Shown here in pieces: positions 6,858-13,454 of a stretch of 15,905 nucleotides of DNA. Position numbers and translations under genes: made by a program. Origin of the DNA: SHYG01 sp041485445 (GTDB lineage: Bacteria; Chloroflexota; Dehalococcoidia; Lucifugimonadales; UBA3495); NCBI GenBank assembly GCA_041485445.1, contig JBGPJN010000041.1:1-15905 (forward strand), in the 5' to 3' direction. The first letter of the stretch is position 1; each line of letters starts with the position of its first letter. A model generated the notes under the pieces. That model was not told where the DNA came from, searched no databases, and saw only the letters and a list, made by a program, of their open reading frames with translations.

Positions 6858-8015
6858 CTAACTGGGGCGCTTGCGCAGGCCCAGGAAGCCGCTGCGCTTG
6901 GGATTGGCCTGGCCGGGGACCATGCTCTTCACACCGCGGCTGATGGACCCGGTGTCGGTCATGGCCGACAACCAGGTGTCTTCCTTCAACCCGGTGGCGA
7001 TCATGGTCAGGCTGATGGCGCCTTCCATGGTGTGGTCCACGGTCATGCCGAAGAAGATGTGAGCCTTGGCGTCTACGGCCTTCCGGATGATTTTGCCGGC
7101 TTCGTTGACGCCGCCCAACGTGACCTCATGGCCGCCCTTCACGGAGAAGAGCACGCCCTTGGCGCCGTTGATGGAGAGGTTCAGCAGGGGGTTGCTCAAG
7201 GCCTGCATCGCGGCGTCCACGGTGCCGTTCTTGCCCTTGCCCTCGCCGATGGCCATGATGGCGCCGCCGGGATGGCCCATGATGGTCTGGACGTCGGCGA
7301 AGTCCACGTTGATCTCGCCGGGCTCGTTGATGAGCTGCGAGATGCTCAAGATGCCCTGGGTAACCACCTCGTCGGCGGTCTTGAAGGCTTCCAGCATCTC
7401 AGCGTCGTGGCTCACGTACTGGAGCAGCCGGTCGTTGTGAATCACGATCAGGTTGCTCATGTAGGGGCGCAGCCGGCGGATGCCGGAGATGGCGTCGCCC
7501 ATGCGCTTCTTGCCCTCAAAGCTGAAGGGGGTGGTGACCACGCCCACCACCAGGGCGCCCATCTCCTTGGCCAGGTGGGACACATAGGGGGCCGCGCCGG
7601 TGCCGGTGCCGCCGCCCATGCCGGCGGTGACGAATACCAGCTCGGCGTTCTTCAGAGCGTCCCGCAGTTCGGCGGCGGACTCTTCCGCGGCCTGCTCACC
7701 CAGCATGGGCCGTCCGCCTGCGCCCCAGCCCTTGGTGGACTTGGGACCCAGCTGGACCAACCGCAAGCCGTCGTGCTTGCCAGCCTGCTCCAGAGACTTG
7801 ATGTCGGTGTTGCACATGACGTACTGGACGCCACGGACGCTGTTTTTCATCATGCGCCGGACGGTGTTGCATCCACCGCCGCCCACGCCCACTACTTTAA
7901 TGCGGGCCGGGGCACGCTCCCACTCTTCGTCGGCGGCCGACTGTCCCAGGTTGACTTTTTCCTCGACAGCGCCGTTGCTCTGCTTCCGGGGTGCTTTGAC
8001 TATAGTACCACTCAT
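6858..8015 (-). CDS. ftsZ: Cell division GTPase FtsZ
   Basis: Tubulin-like GTPase that polymerises into the Z-ring at mid-cell. ATG 8015 has GGAGGA 5 nt upstream; the frame runs open further to 8078 but without a ribosome site. Product is 385 aa. Residues ~38-48 hold the nucleotide-binding start KVVGVGGGGCN, 134-140 the tubulin signature GGGTGTG, and 236-241 the T7 synergy loop NVDFAD, so GTP binding and hydrolysis residues are present. A ~35-residue hydrophilic N-terminal extension precedes the core. The C-terminal linker is short and ends in basic GFLGLRKRPS rather than the common DIPxFLR-like peptide that binds FtsA/ZipA. No other division genes are adjacent: it is monocistronic, with its own promoter and terminator, outside a dcw cluster. 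It could be a second FtsZ of the genome. The Cys in GGGGCN resembles what I recall of Dehalococcoidia FtsZ. Confidence 0.95.
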   Translation of the reverse strand: MSGTIVKAPRKQSNGAVEEKVNLGQSAADEEWERAPARIKVVGVGGGGCNTVRRMMKNSVRGVQYVMCNTDIKSLEQAGKHDGLRLVQLGPKSTKGWGAGGRPMLGEQAAEESAAELRDALKNAELVFVTAGMGGGTGTGAAPYVSHLAKEMGALVVGVVTTPFSFEGKKRMGDAISGIRRLRPYMSNLIVIHNDRLLQYVSHDAEMLEAFKTADEVVTQGILSISQLINEPGEINVDFADVQTIMGHPGGAIMAIGEGKGKNGTVDAAMQALSNPLLNLSINGAKGVLFSVKGGHEVTLGGVNEAGKIIRKAVDAKAHIFFGMTVDHTMEGAISLTMIATGLKEDTWLSAMTDTGSISRGVKSMVPGQANPKRSGFLGLRKRPS

Positions 8016-8066
8016 CGTGTTCCTCCAAAATCCTTCGCGTCGGGTAATGGTTTGCGTTGCCACTGG

Positions 8067-8079
8067 GTTGGTAACCAAC
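8067..8079. promoter_or_regulatory. 13-bp inverted repeat in the ftsZ leader
   Basis: GTTGGT-A-ACCAAC is a perfect 6-bp dyad with a 1-nt centre, 52-64 bp upstream of the ftsZ ATG and inside its predicted 5' leader. A 1-nt centre cannot fold as a hairpin loop, so a dimeric protein-binding site is the more natural reading. The binding protein is unknown. Confidence 0.3.
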
Positions 8080-8169
8080 TTAGGATTCCCGTGGGAGATT
8101 GGGTTGGGGCCGGTCCCAGATCAGTCGTGCCGCTTGGTCATTGCTCACCCTCCGAAATCCATTAACACT

Positions 8170-8198
8170 ATGGTAGAGGTGTGGATATTTAGGGTCAA
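8170..8198 (-). promoter_or_regulatory. ftsZ: Sigma-70-type promoter of ftsZ
   Basis: On the minus strand TTGACC (8198-8193) is followed after exactly 17 bp by TACCAT (8175-8170). These match the -35 consensus at 5 of 6 positions and the -10 consensus at 4 of 6. Transcription would begin near 8163, leaving a leader of about 148 nt before the ATG at 8015. Confidence 0.6.
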
Positions 8199-8304
8199 CG
8201 AGTGTCGTATTGAATACCTATGGCTTCGGGTGTGCGTCGAGTTTGTTCGAAAATGGTGTGCGGCACGCGTCTCTCTCACCGGCGAGTACGGCCGGCGAGG
8301 CACC

Positions 8305-8333
8305 TTGACGCCAGGGAAGTCCGGTGTTAGAGT
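8305..8333 (+). promoter_or_regulatory. Sigma-70-type promoter of the meaB-like gene
   Basis: TTGACG (8305-8310) and TAGAGT (8328-8333) are separated by 17 bp. They match the -35 consensus at 5 of 6 positions and the -10 consensus at 4 of 6. Transcription would start near 8340, ~45 nt before the ATG at 8386. It diverges from the ftsZ promoter, with 106 bp between the two -35 boxes. Confidence 0.58.
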
Positions 8334-8385
8334 GCGACCCATTCCCCCGCTGGCACGCCCCTCGGTGGTCCGGAGTCTCCTCCCC

Positions 8386-9333
8386 ATGACCGACCTTGCC
8401 CTGCGCCTGCTGGCTGGTGACCAACGTGTCCTATCCCAGGTGATGTCGGCGGTGGAACGGGGCGACCCCAACGCCGTCCAGGTGATGCAGGCCGTGGATG
8501 CCCACACCGGACGGGCCTACACCGTCGGCGTTACCGGACCCCCCGGAGCGGGCAAGAGCACCATTGTGGACCGCCTGGCCCAGCTGTTGCGCCAGACCGG
8601 CGCCACGGTGGGGATTATTGCGGCGGACCCTTCCAGCCCCTTCAGTGGCGGCGCGCTCCTGGGAGACCGAGTGCGAATGCAGCGCCACTACGTGGATGCC
8701 CAGGTGTTCATCCGCAGCGTGGCGACCCGGGGCCAGTCTGGCGGGCTGCCGAGGGCCATCAAGACCATGGTGCGCCTGCTGGACGCCGCGGGGAAAGAGG
8801 TGGTGCTGGTGGAAACGGTGGGCGTGGGACAAACGGAGCTGGGGATTATGGGAGTGGCCGACACGGTGCTGGTGACCCTGGTGCCCGAGTCCGGCGACGC
8901 TATCCAGACCCTCAAGGCTGGGGTGATGGAGATCGCCGATATCTACGTGATCAACAAATCAGACCGGGAGGGGGCCGACCAGCTGGCCAGCGCCATCACG
9001 GCCATGCAGGGCCTGGCGCCCCGGCAGGGCTGGACCCCGCCGGTGGTGCTGACCCAAGCCCACCGGGGAGAAGGCATCCCCGAGCTGTGGCAGAGGGTCC
9101 AGGAACACCGGCAGCACCTCACCCGGACTTCGGAGTTGGACCACCGTCGGCAGCGACGGCGGGTCCAGGAGTTTGACGAGATGGTGGAGGGTGAGCTGGG
9201 CCGGCGCTGGCGGGCTCGGCAGGCCCAGGACCCCCAGCTGATCGCCCTGCGGGAGCGGGTGGCCCGCAGAGAAGCGGAACCCTACTCGGCGGCGGTGCAA
9301 CTGGTGGACTCTTCCCCCTTGACCCCAGGCTGA
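8386..9333 (+). CDS. meaB: MeaB/ArgK-type G3E P-loop GTPase (methylmalonyl-CoA mutase chaperone)
   Basis: Members of this family gate loading and protect adenosylcobalamin-dependent acyl-CoA mutases in the cytoplasm, using GTP hydrolysis. ATG 8386 is chosen because the protein family begins about here (DLALRLLAGDQRVLSQVMSAVE) and a GGAG lies ~10 nt upstream; the open frame extends far upstream only as antisense to ftsZ. Length 315 aa is normal. Walker A GPPGAGKST is at 51-59, the Mg/switch region DPSSPFSGGALLGDRVRM at 81-98, the G3-like ETVGVGQ at 143-149, and base-specifying NKSD at 190-193. The C-terminal helical dimerisation segment (RRQRRRVQEFDEMVEGEL) is present. No mutase, epimerase or B12-binding gene lies in the window, so its client is encoded elsewhere; a different acyl-CoA mutase is also possible. 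A DUF429 gene follows on the same strand after ~83 bp. Confidence 0.9.
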   Translation: MTDLALRLLAGDQRVLSQVMSAVERGDPNAVQVMQAVDAHTGRAYTVGVTGPPGAGKSTIVDRLAQLLRQTGATVGIIAADPSSPFSGGALLGDRVRMQRHYVDAQVFIRSVATRGQSGGLPRAIKTMVRLLDAAGKEVVLVETVGVGQTELGIMGVADTVLVTLVPESGDAIQTLKAGVMEIADIYVINKSDREGADQLASAITAMQGLAPRQGWTPPVVLTQAHRGEGIPELWQRVQEHRQHLTRTSELDHRRQRRRVQEFDEMVEGELGRRWRARQAQDPQLIALRERVARREAEPYSAAVQLVDSSPLTPG

Positions 9334-9416
9334 CCATATCCAGTACCCAGGGAAGGACATATCGCTATCCCCGGCGGGCGGTGGGGCTTGCTCCGGGCGG
9401 CCGCGGGGAGTCTGTG

Positions 9417-10067
9417 GTGGCAGTGACTATGGCAGTGCTGGGCGTTGACCTGAGATCATCCCCAAACCACCCGAGCGCGCTGGTCGAGCTGGACGACGAA
9501 GGCAAGCTTAAGTTGCTGGCCGCCTTCAGCGACGACGAGGAGTTGCTGGAACTGGCCAGGACCCGTAAGCCCGCCCTCATTGCCATCGGCACGCCGCTGG
9601 GCCTGCCCCAGGGGCTGCAATGCCTGGAGTCGGTGTGCCAGTGCTGCGAGTCCAAGGGCCCCAGGAAACGCGGGCGGGTGGCGGAGCTGGAGTTGGCCCG
9701 CATGGGCATCAGCTGTTTTTTCACCAGCAAGGGGTCCATCACCCGCACCCTGGTCTACCGGGGGGTGGCCGTCAAGAAGCTGCTGACCAAGGCGGGCCAC
9801 CGGGTCATTGAGACCTATCCCCACGCCACCAAGGTGATGCTCTTTGGGGACAAGGTGCCACCCAAAAGCAGCGCCCGGAGCCTGGCCTACCTGCGCGAGC
9901 GATTGCCCGCCCTGGTGCCTGGGCTGGCGCCCCGCGCGGCCAGCCTGGACAAGAACACCTGCGACGCGGTGCTCAACGCCTACACCGGCCTGCTCCACTG
10001 CCGGCAACTCACCCACGTGCTGGGGGACCCCCAGGAGGGGGAAGTGGTGGTGCCCCTCCAGGCGTGA
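9417..10067 (+). CDS. DUF429 family protein (predicted RNase H-like fold nuclease)
   Basis: Function unproven; the family has been predicted to be nuclease-like from its fold. GTG 9417 is preferred because GGGGAG (9405-9410) lies 6 nt upstream; ATG 9429 is the main alternative and would remove four residues. The product is ~216 aa. Family blocks are visible: the first strand VLGVDLRSS, then IGTPLGLPQGLQCLESVCQC, then GISCFFTSKGSITRTLVYRG, then IETYPHATKVMLFG, and a C-terminal LDKNTCDAVLNAYTGLLH. The VDL Asp, the ETYP Glu and the CDAV Asp fit acidic metal-binding positions. In the second block many relatives carry IDxPLGLP, whereas here Gly replaces that Asp. A cluster C-x4-C-x-C-C follows. 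The gene is convergent with the SPFH gene, with only 10 bp between stop codons. Confidence 0.75.
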   Translation: MAVTMAVLGVDLRSSPNHPSALVELDDEGKLKLLAAFSDDEELLELARTRKPALIAIGTPLGLPQGLQCLESVCQCCESKGPRKRGRVAELELARMGISCFFTSKGSITRTLVYRGVAVKKLLTKAGHRVIETYPHATKVMLFGDKVPPKSSARSLAYLRERLPALVPGLAPRAASLDKNTCDAVLNAYTGLLHCRQLTHVLGDPQEGEVVVPLQA

Positions 10068-10077
10068 GCGGGCCGGC

Positions 10078-10965
10078 TCACGGCCGCTGGCTGGGGGTTG
10101 TCCCGCCGCCGTTGCCAGGAAGCTGTGCCTGGTTGCCCATCCCCAGGAAGGGCGCCAGCATGGAGGTGAACTCCATGGGGAAGATGAACTTGGTGGAAGG
10201 GCTGGCCCCGATGGCCTTCAGGGTTTCAAAGTACTGCAGGCTCATGGTCTTGGCGTCTATGGTGTTGGCGATCTGGTAGATGCGCTCCAGGGCCGTGCTG
10301 AAACCCTCCGCCCGCAGGATGGTGGCCTGGCGGTCGCCCTCGGCGTTCAGGATGGAGGCCTGGCGGTTGCCCTCCGCTTGAAGGATGGCCGCCTGCTTTT
10401 CGCCCTCGGCCCGGTTAATCTGGGCCTGGCGCTGGCCCTCCGATTCGGTAATCTCGGCGGTCTTGATGGCCGCCGCGGACTTCTCCCGCTCCATGGCTGC
10501 CTTCACCCCAGGAGGCGGTTCAATCTCGTTAATCTCCACCTGGCGAACCTTGACCCCCCAGCGGCCGGTCACCTCGTCCAGGCGGATCTGCAGGGCATCC
10601 CGGATGCGCTCCCGCTCCGCCAGGGCCGCCGCCAGGGTGGTGGCGCCGATGACCGAGCGCAACGTGGCCACCGCCAGGTTCACCACGGCCACCTCAAAGT
10701 TCTGGACGTTCAACACCGCCCGTTCCGCCATCTCCTCCATCACCAGGAAGTAGATAACGAAGTCGATACCCACCACTACGTTGTCCGCGGTTATGTAACT
10801 CTGGGTGGGCACCCTGGTGACCCGCTCACGGATATCGACCTTGGTGCCGTTGTACAGTATGGGCACCAGAAAGTGAAAGCCGGGACGCCGGTTCTCCACA
10901 AAGGTGCCCAGCCGCTGAACCACCATGCGCTGGTACTGCTGAACCACGACCGGGCCGCTGGCCAT
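10078..10965 (-). CDS. SPFH/Band 7 (stomatin/slipin) protein, partner of NfeD
   Basis: Slipins form oligomeric rings on the membrane and act with the NfeD protease in membrane quality control. ATG 10965 has GGGAGG 5 nt upstream; a GTG at 10998 lacks one. Product is 295 aa. The Band 7 domain covers residues ~5-165 (QQYQRMVVQRLGTFVENRRP, GFHFLVPILYNGTKVDIRER). A coiled-coil tail at ~165-235 has four 11-residue units of the type AEGxxQAxIL, and the hydrophobic tail FIFPMEFTSMLAPFLGM is the type of segment NfeD proteases cut in archaeal relatives. The usual N-terminal membrane hairpin is absent: the protein begins at the Band 7 fold. It follows nfeD by 42 nt, a conserved operon order. Confidence 0.88.
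   Translation of the reverse strand: MASGPVVVQQYQRMVVQRLGTFVENRRPGFHFLVPILYNGTKVDIRERVTRVPTQSYITADNVVVGIDFVIYFLVMEEMAERAVLNVQNFEVAVVNLAVATLRSVIGATTLAAALAERERIRDALQIRLDEVTGRWGVKVRQVEINEIEPPPGVKAAMEREKSAAAIKTAEITESEGQRQAQINRAEGEKQAAILQAEGNRQASILNAEGDRQATILRAEGFSTALERIYQIANTIDAKTMSLQYFETLKAIGASPSTKFIFPMEFTSMLAPFLGMGNQAQLPGNGGGTTPSQRP
10315..10446 (-). repeat. Four 33-bp in-frame tandem repeats in the SPFH gene
   Basis: Units lie at 10315-10347, 10348-10380, 10381-10413 and 10414-10446. They encode the coiled-coil repeats AEGDRQATIL, AEGNRQASIL, AEGEKQAAIL and SEGQRQAQIN. The three lower-coordinate units are the most alike in DNA; the fourth is more diverged. The phase is exactly 11 codons, so unit number can change without frameshift. 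Confidence 0.8.
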
Positions 10966-11007
10966 CGCTGCCTCCCGCCCCCACGTCCACGGGGGCACAT
11001 AACTAGA

Positions 11008-12399
11008 CTAGGTTTTCCGGTCCTCTCGCCGCGCCACGGTCAGGACCAGGCCGTCAACCCTGGCCACCCTCACCGGCGCACCTTCGGCTATCACGGTACC
11101 ATCCTCGCTCACCGCCGTCCAGGTTTCGCTGCCCAGCTGGACCACCCCCCGGGGCGCCAGCGCGGTGGTCACGGTGCCCGCGGAGCCCACCAGGAGGCCC
11201 GCCGGCGACTCAGGCCCTCCCCCCCGTGACTGGAGGATGACCCGCACCGTGTAGAGCATGGCCGCCCCCAGGACCACCGCCGTCCCGGCCAGCACCCACT
11301 TGCTCACCGCCACCCGGGGCAAGGTGGGAGACACGTCGCCAAACTGGGAGAACAGCAGCAGCCCTCCCGCCATAAAGCTGATGATAGCGCCCACCCCCAG
11401 CACGCCGAAGCCGGCAACCTGGGTTTCCAGCAACGCCAGGACCCCCGCCAGCACGATGAAGGCCACGCCCGCCCAGTTGACCGGCAGGTTGCCCAGGGCC
11501 AGGAAGGCCAGCAGCAGCAGAATGGCGCCCACCACTCCGGGGACGATGAGGCCGGGGTTGAACAGCTCGATGGCCAAGCCCAGGGTGCCCAGGGACAGCA
11601 GGATGAAGGCCACGTTGGGATTGGAGATGAAGTCCAGGAAGTACTCCAGCGGAGATTCGCCCACCCGCTCCGGGCTCAGCCCCCGGGTGACCAGGGTACG
11701 CGGCCCCGCGGGGGTGACGGCCACGCGTCCGTCCACCAGGGCCAGCAGGTCGGCCAGGTCCTCCGCCACCAGGTCCACCACCTTCAGGTCTACAGCCTCG
11801 CTGGCGGTGAAAGATACGGCCTGGCGCACCGTCTCCTCCAGCTTCTCCTGGTTCCGGCCCCGCTCCTGGGCGATGCTGCGGATCAGGGCGGCGGCGTCGT
11901 TGGTGGCCTTGCTGGCCAGGGTCTTGCCCAGGTCCTCGCCGGTGGAGGAAACGGGAGTGGCCGCGCCGATGTTAGTGCCCGGCGCCATGACCGCGAAGTG
12001 GGCGGCGGCGGTGATGAAGGTACCCGCCGACCCAGCCCGGGCTCCGCGCGGCGAAACGTATACCGCCACCGGCACCGGGGACTGGAGCAGCTCCGTGACG
12101 ATCTCGCGGGTGGAGTCCAGCAACCCGCCCGGCGTGTCCAGCTCAATGATCACCAGGGCGGCCCGCTGCTCCCGGGCCTGGGCCAGGGTGCGGGCGATGA
12201 GGTCTCCCTTGACCGAGTTGATGACGCCGTGCACCCGCACCACCAGGACCTGGGAGTCCCCACCTTTGGCCGCCGCGTCGGGGGACACCGTGGCCAGGCC
12301 GGCCACGCCCAAGAGCGCCACCAAGGCGGCCAAGAGCAGCCGGAGGGCCGGGGAGCGCGCCAGTGGGATAAGCAAGCTGAGCCAGTCCTCCTGAACCAC
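11008..12399 (-). CDS. nfeD: NfeD-family membrane-bound serine protease (ClpP-like domain plus OB-fold)
   Basis: Long-form NfeD, an inner-membrane protease working with a slipin. Residues ~10-44 are a signal/anchor (LRLLLAALVALLGVAGLATV). The ClpP-like domain spans ~50-225. It has TPGG at 89-92 before GLLDSTREIV, the nucleophile Ser124 in AGSAG, and Lys164 in ASKATND, a 40-residue spacing close to the Ser-Lys dyad of the Pyrococcus enzyme PH1510. Four to five membrane helices follow (~270-395, from FILLSLGTLGLAIEL to KWVLAGTAVVLGAAMLY). The last ~70 residues form the NfeD OB-fold (APRGVVQLGSETWTAVSEDG). The start is uncertain: GTG 12399 has no ribosome site, whereas AGGAGG just inside points to TTG 12375, which would drop 8 residues and keep the signal sequence. 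The SPFH gene follows after 42 nt. Confidence 0.9.
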   Translation of the reverse strand: MVQEDWLSLLIPLARSPALRLLLAALVALLGVAGLATVSPDAAAKGGDSQVLVVRVHGVINSVKGDLIARTLAQAREQRAALVIIELDTPGGLLDSTREIVTELLQSPVPVAVYVSPRGARAGSAGTFITAAAHFAVMAPGTNIGAATPVSSTGEDLGKTLASKATNDAAALIRSIAQERGRNQEKLEETVRQAVSFTASEAVDLKVVDLVAEDLADLLALVDGRVAVTPAGPRTLVTRGLSPERVGESPLEYFLDFISNPNVAFILLSLGTLGLAIELFNPGLIVPGVVGAILLLLAFLALGNLPVNWAGVAFIVLAGVLALLETQVAGFGVLGVGAIISFMAGGLLLFSQFGDVSPTLPRVAVSKWVLAGTAVVLGAAMLYTVRVILQSRGGGPESPAGLLVGSAGTVTTALAPRGVVQLGSETWTAVSEDGTVIAEGAPVRVARVDGLVLTVARREDRKT

Positions 12400-12509
12400 G
12401 TTAACTCAGGGGTTTCGGACAGGGTGATAGCTACATCATTGCCGACGGGGGCCAATCTGTCAACTTGGAGGGGCGGAGACCACCCCCTCTGTGTCTCCCC
12501 CTTGGTAAG

Positions 12510-12705
12510 ATGCGTGATGCTAGTTGTGCGGCATCCAAATTCTACCGGTGTCGTTCTGAGCCGCAGCGAAGAATCTAAAGTAGCGGGCACAGCACTGTCG
12601 CAGATTCTTTAGATTCTTCGCCTTCGCTGCGCTGCGGCTCAGAATGACAGTTTCGTGGATATGGTTTGCTCCTCAGACTTTGAGAGTCTGACTAGCATCA
12701 CGCAT
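12510..12705. mobile_element. 196-bp MITE-like element with 15-bp TIRs and 9-bp target duplication
   Basis: The ends are perfect inverted repeats: ATGCGTGATGCTAGT (12510-12524) and ACTAGCATCACGCAT (12691-12705). They are flanked by identical direct repeats CTTGGTAAG at 12501-12509 and 12706-12714. There is no coding capacity. The interior carries a long imperfect inverted repeat (12549-12649). Size, TIRs and target duplication fit a non-autonomous miniature element mobilised by a transposase encoded elsewhere; the transposase family is unknown. CTTGGTAAG is itself nearly palindromic, but its central GGT is in the same orientation on both sides, which favours a true target duplication. Confidence 0.7.
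12549..12649. repeat. Long imperfect inverted repeat inside the MITE
   Basis: The arm 12549-12580, containing TTCTGAGCCGCAGCGAAGAA, is repeated inverted at 12607-12649. The second arm has an extra ~11 bp where the GCTGCG motif is duplicated. The outer bases TGTCGTTCTGAG / CTCAGAATGACA form the stem base. Repeats of this TTCTGAG...GAAGAATCT type are, from memory, dispersed in Chloroflexota genomes. Confidence 0.7.
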
Positions 12706-12744
12706 CTTGGTAAGGGGGAGAGGGTGTCATCTCAGTAAGGGTTC

Positions 12745-13419
12745 CTATCCTGCGGTCGCCTGGCGGAAGGCCGCCAGCACGCTGCGGGAGCTGGAGACCC
12801 AGCCGAAGATGCCGCCCTGGGCCTTGATCACGTCCAGGGTCGCCCGGTGCCGCCGGGGGTCGTAGGAGGCCATGCAGTCGCGCAGCACAATGCCGTCGTA
12901 GCCGCGGTCGTTGGCCGCGGAGATGGTGGTGCTGCAGCAGACGTCGGTGGTGACGCCGGCAAAGAGGATGCTCCGGATGTCCCGGCGGTGGAGCAGCTCG
13001 TCCAGGTTGGTGCGGTAGAAGGCGCACTTGCCCGGCTTGTCCACCACCGTCTCCCCCGGCAGCGGGGTCAGCTCGTCAATGATGGCGTGGCCCGGTTCGC
13101 CGCGCACCAGGATACGGCCCATGGGGCCGGGGTCGCCGATGCGGCGGCCCTGGGGCCAGCGCAGCAGCTTGGTTTGCGGGCAGTCGCTCAGGTCCGGCAG
13201 GTGGCCCTCCCGGGTGTGGACCACCAGCAGTCCCAGCCCGCGGGCGGCCTCCAACACCCGGCGGGTGGGCGGGATGGCCCGCTGCAGCAGCGACACGTCG
13301 TTGCCCAGGGACTCGCCGTAGCCGCCGGGGTAGAGAAAGTCTTTCTGCATGTCAATTACCACCAGGGCGGTCTGGGCCAGGTTGACGGTTACGGGAGACG
13401 GCTGGGCGTCAATAATCAA
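12745..13419 (-). CDS. Isochorismatase-fold cysteine hydrolase, biuret-hydrolase-like
   Basis: A soluble amidohydrolase of the isochorismatase/nicotinamidase superfamily. TTG 13419 is used as the start; AAAGGTG lies ~7 nt upstream and no better start precedes the first conserved strand. The 224 residues show the catalytic triad: Asp23 (VVIDMQKDF), Lys128 (VVDKPGKCAF) and Cys161 (GVTTDVCCSTT), with the usual cis-peptide region just before the Cys. The stretches PGGYGESLGNDVSLL, HTREGHLPDLSDCP, GPMGRILVRGEPGH and AQGGIFGW resemble biuret amidohydrolases (biuret to allophanate plus ammonia) more than nicotinamidases or isochorismatases. Substrate assignment is inference from remembered motifs; a ureidoacrylate- or carbamoylsarcosine-type activity is possible. 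An amidase-signature gene lies upstream on the same strand beyond 334 bp of repeats. Confidence 0.85.
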   Translation of the reverse strand: MIIDAQPSPVTVNLAQTALVVIDMQKDFLYPGGYGESLGNDVSLLQRAIPPTRRVLEAARGLGLLVVHTREGHLPDLSDCPQTKLLRWPQGRRIGDPGPMGRILVRGEPGHAIIDELTPLPGETVVDKPGKCAFYRTNLDELLHRRDIRSILFAGVTTDVCCSTTISAANDRGYDGIVLRDCMASYDPRRHRATLDVIKAQGGIFGWVSSSRSVLAAFRQATAG

Positions 13420-13454
13420 CTCTTACACCTTTGCTCCTTATCGGCCTTTTCAGG

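Larger units (their letters stand above)
12480..12728. repeat. Older palindromic repeat, split by the MITE-like insertion
   Basis: The flanks 12480-12509 and 12715-12728 would rejoin, after removal of the inserted DNA and one copy of CTTGGTAAG, into a compact palindrome with a CTCCCCCTTGGTAAGGGGGA core. Its left arm matches 5992-6015 (inverted) at 22 of 24 bases. It occupies the space between the nfeD and isochorismatase-like genes. Confidence 0.65.

Noticed and set aside
6852..8165. Plus-strand open frame opposite ftsZ, and the 5' extension of the meaB frame to 7600
   Set aside because: Both are shadows of ftsZ. The real meaB start at 8386 has its own promoter and ribosome site.
10315..10446. 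Regular 33-bp repeats resembling a CRISPR array
   Set aside because: Units abut without spacers and are in coding phase with coiled-coil residues of the SPFH protein.
9844..11229. Long plus-strand frame across the end of the DUF429 gene, the SPFH gene and the end of nfeD
   Set aside because: It is antisense or out of frame with three recognised families and shows no domain.
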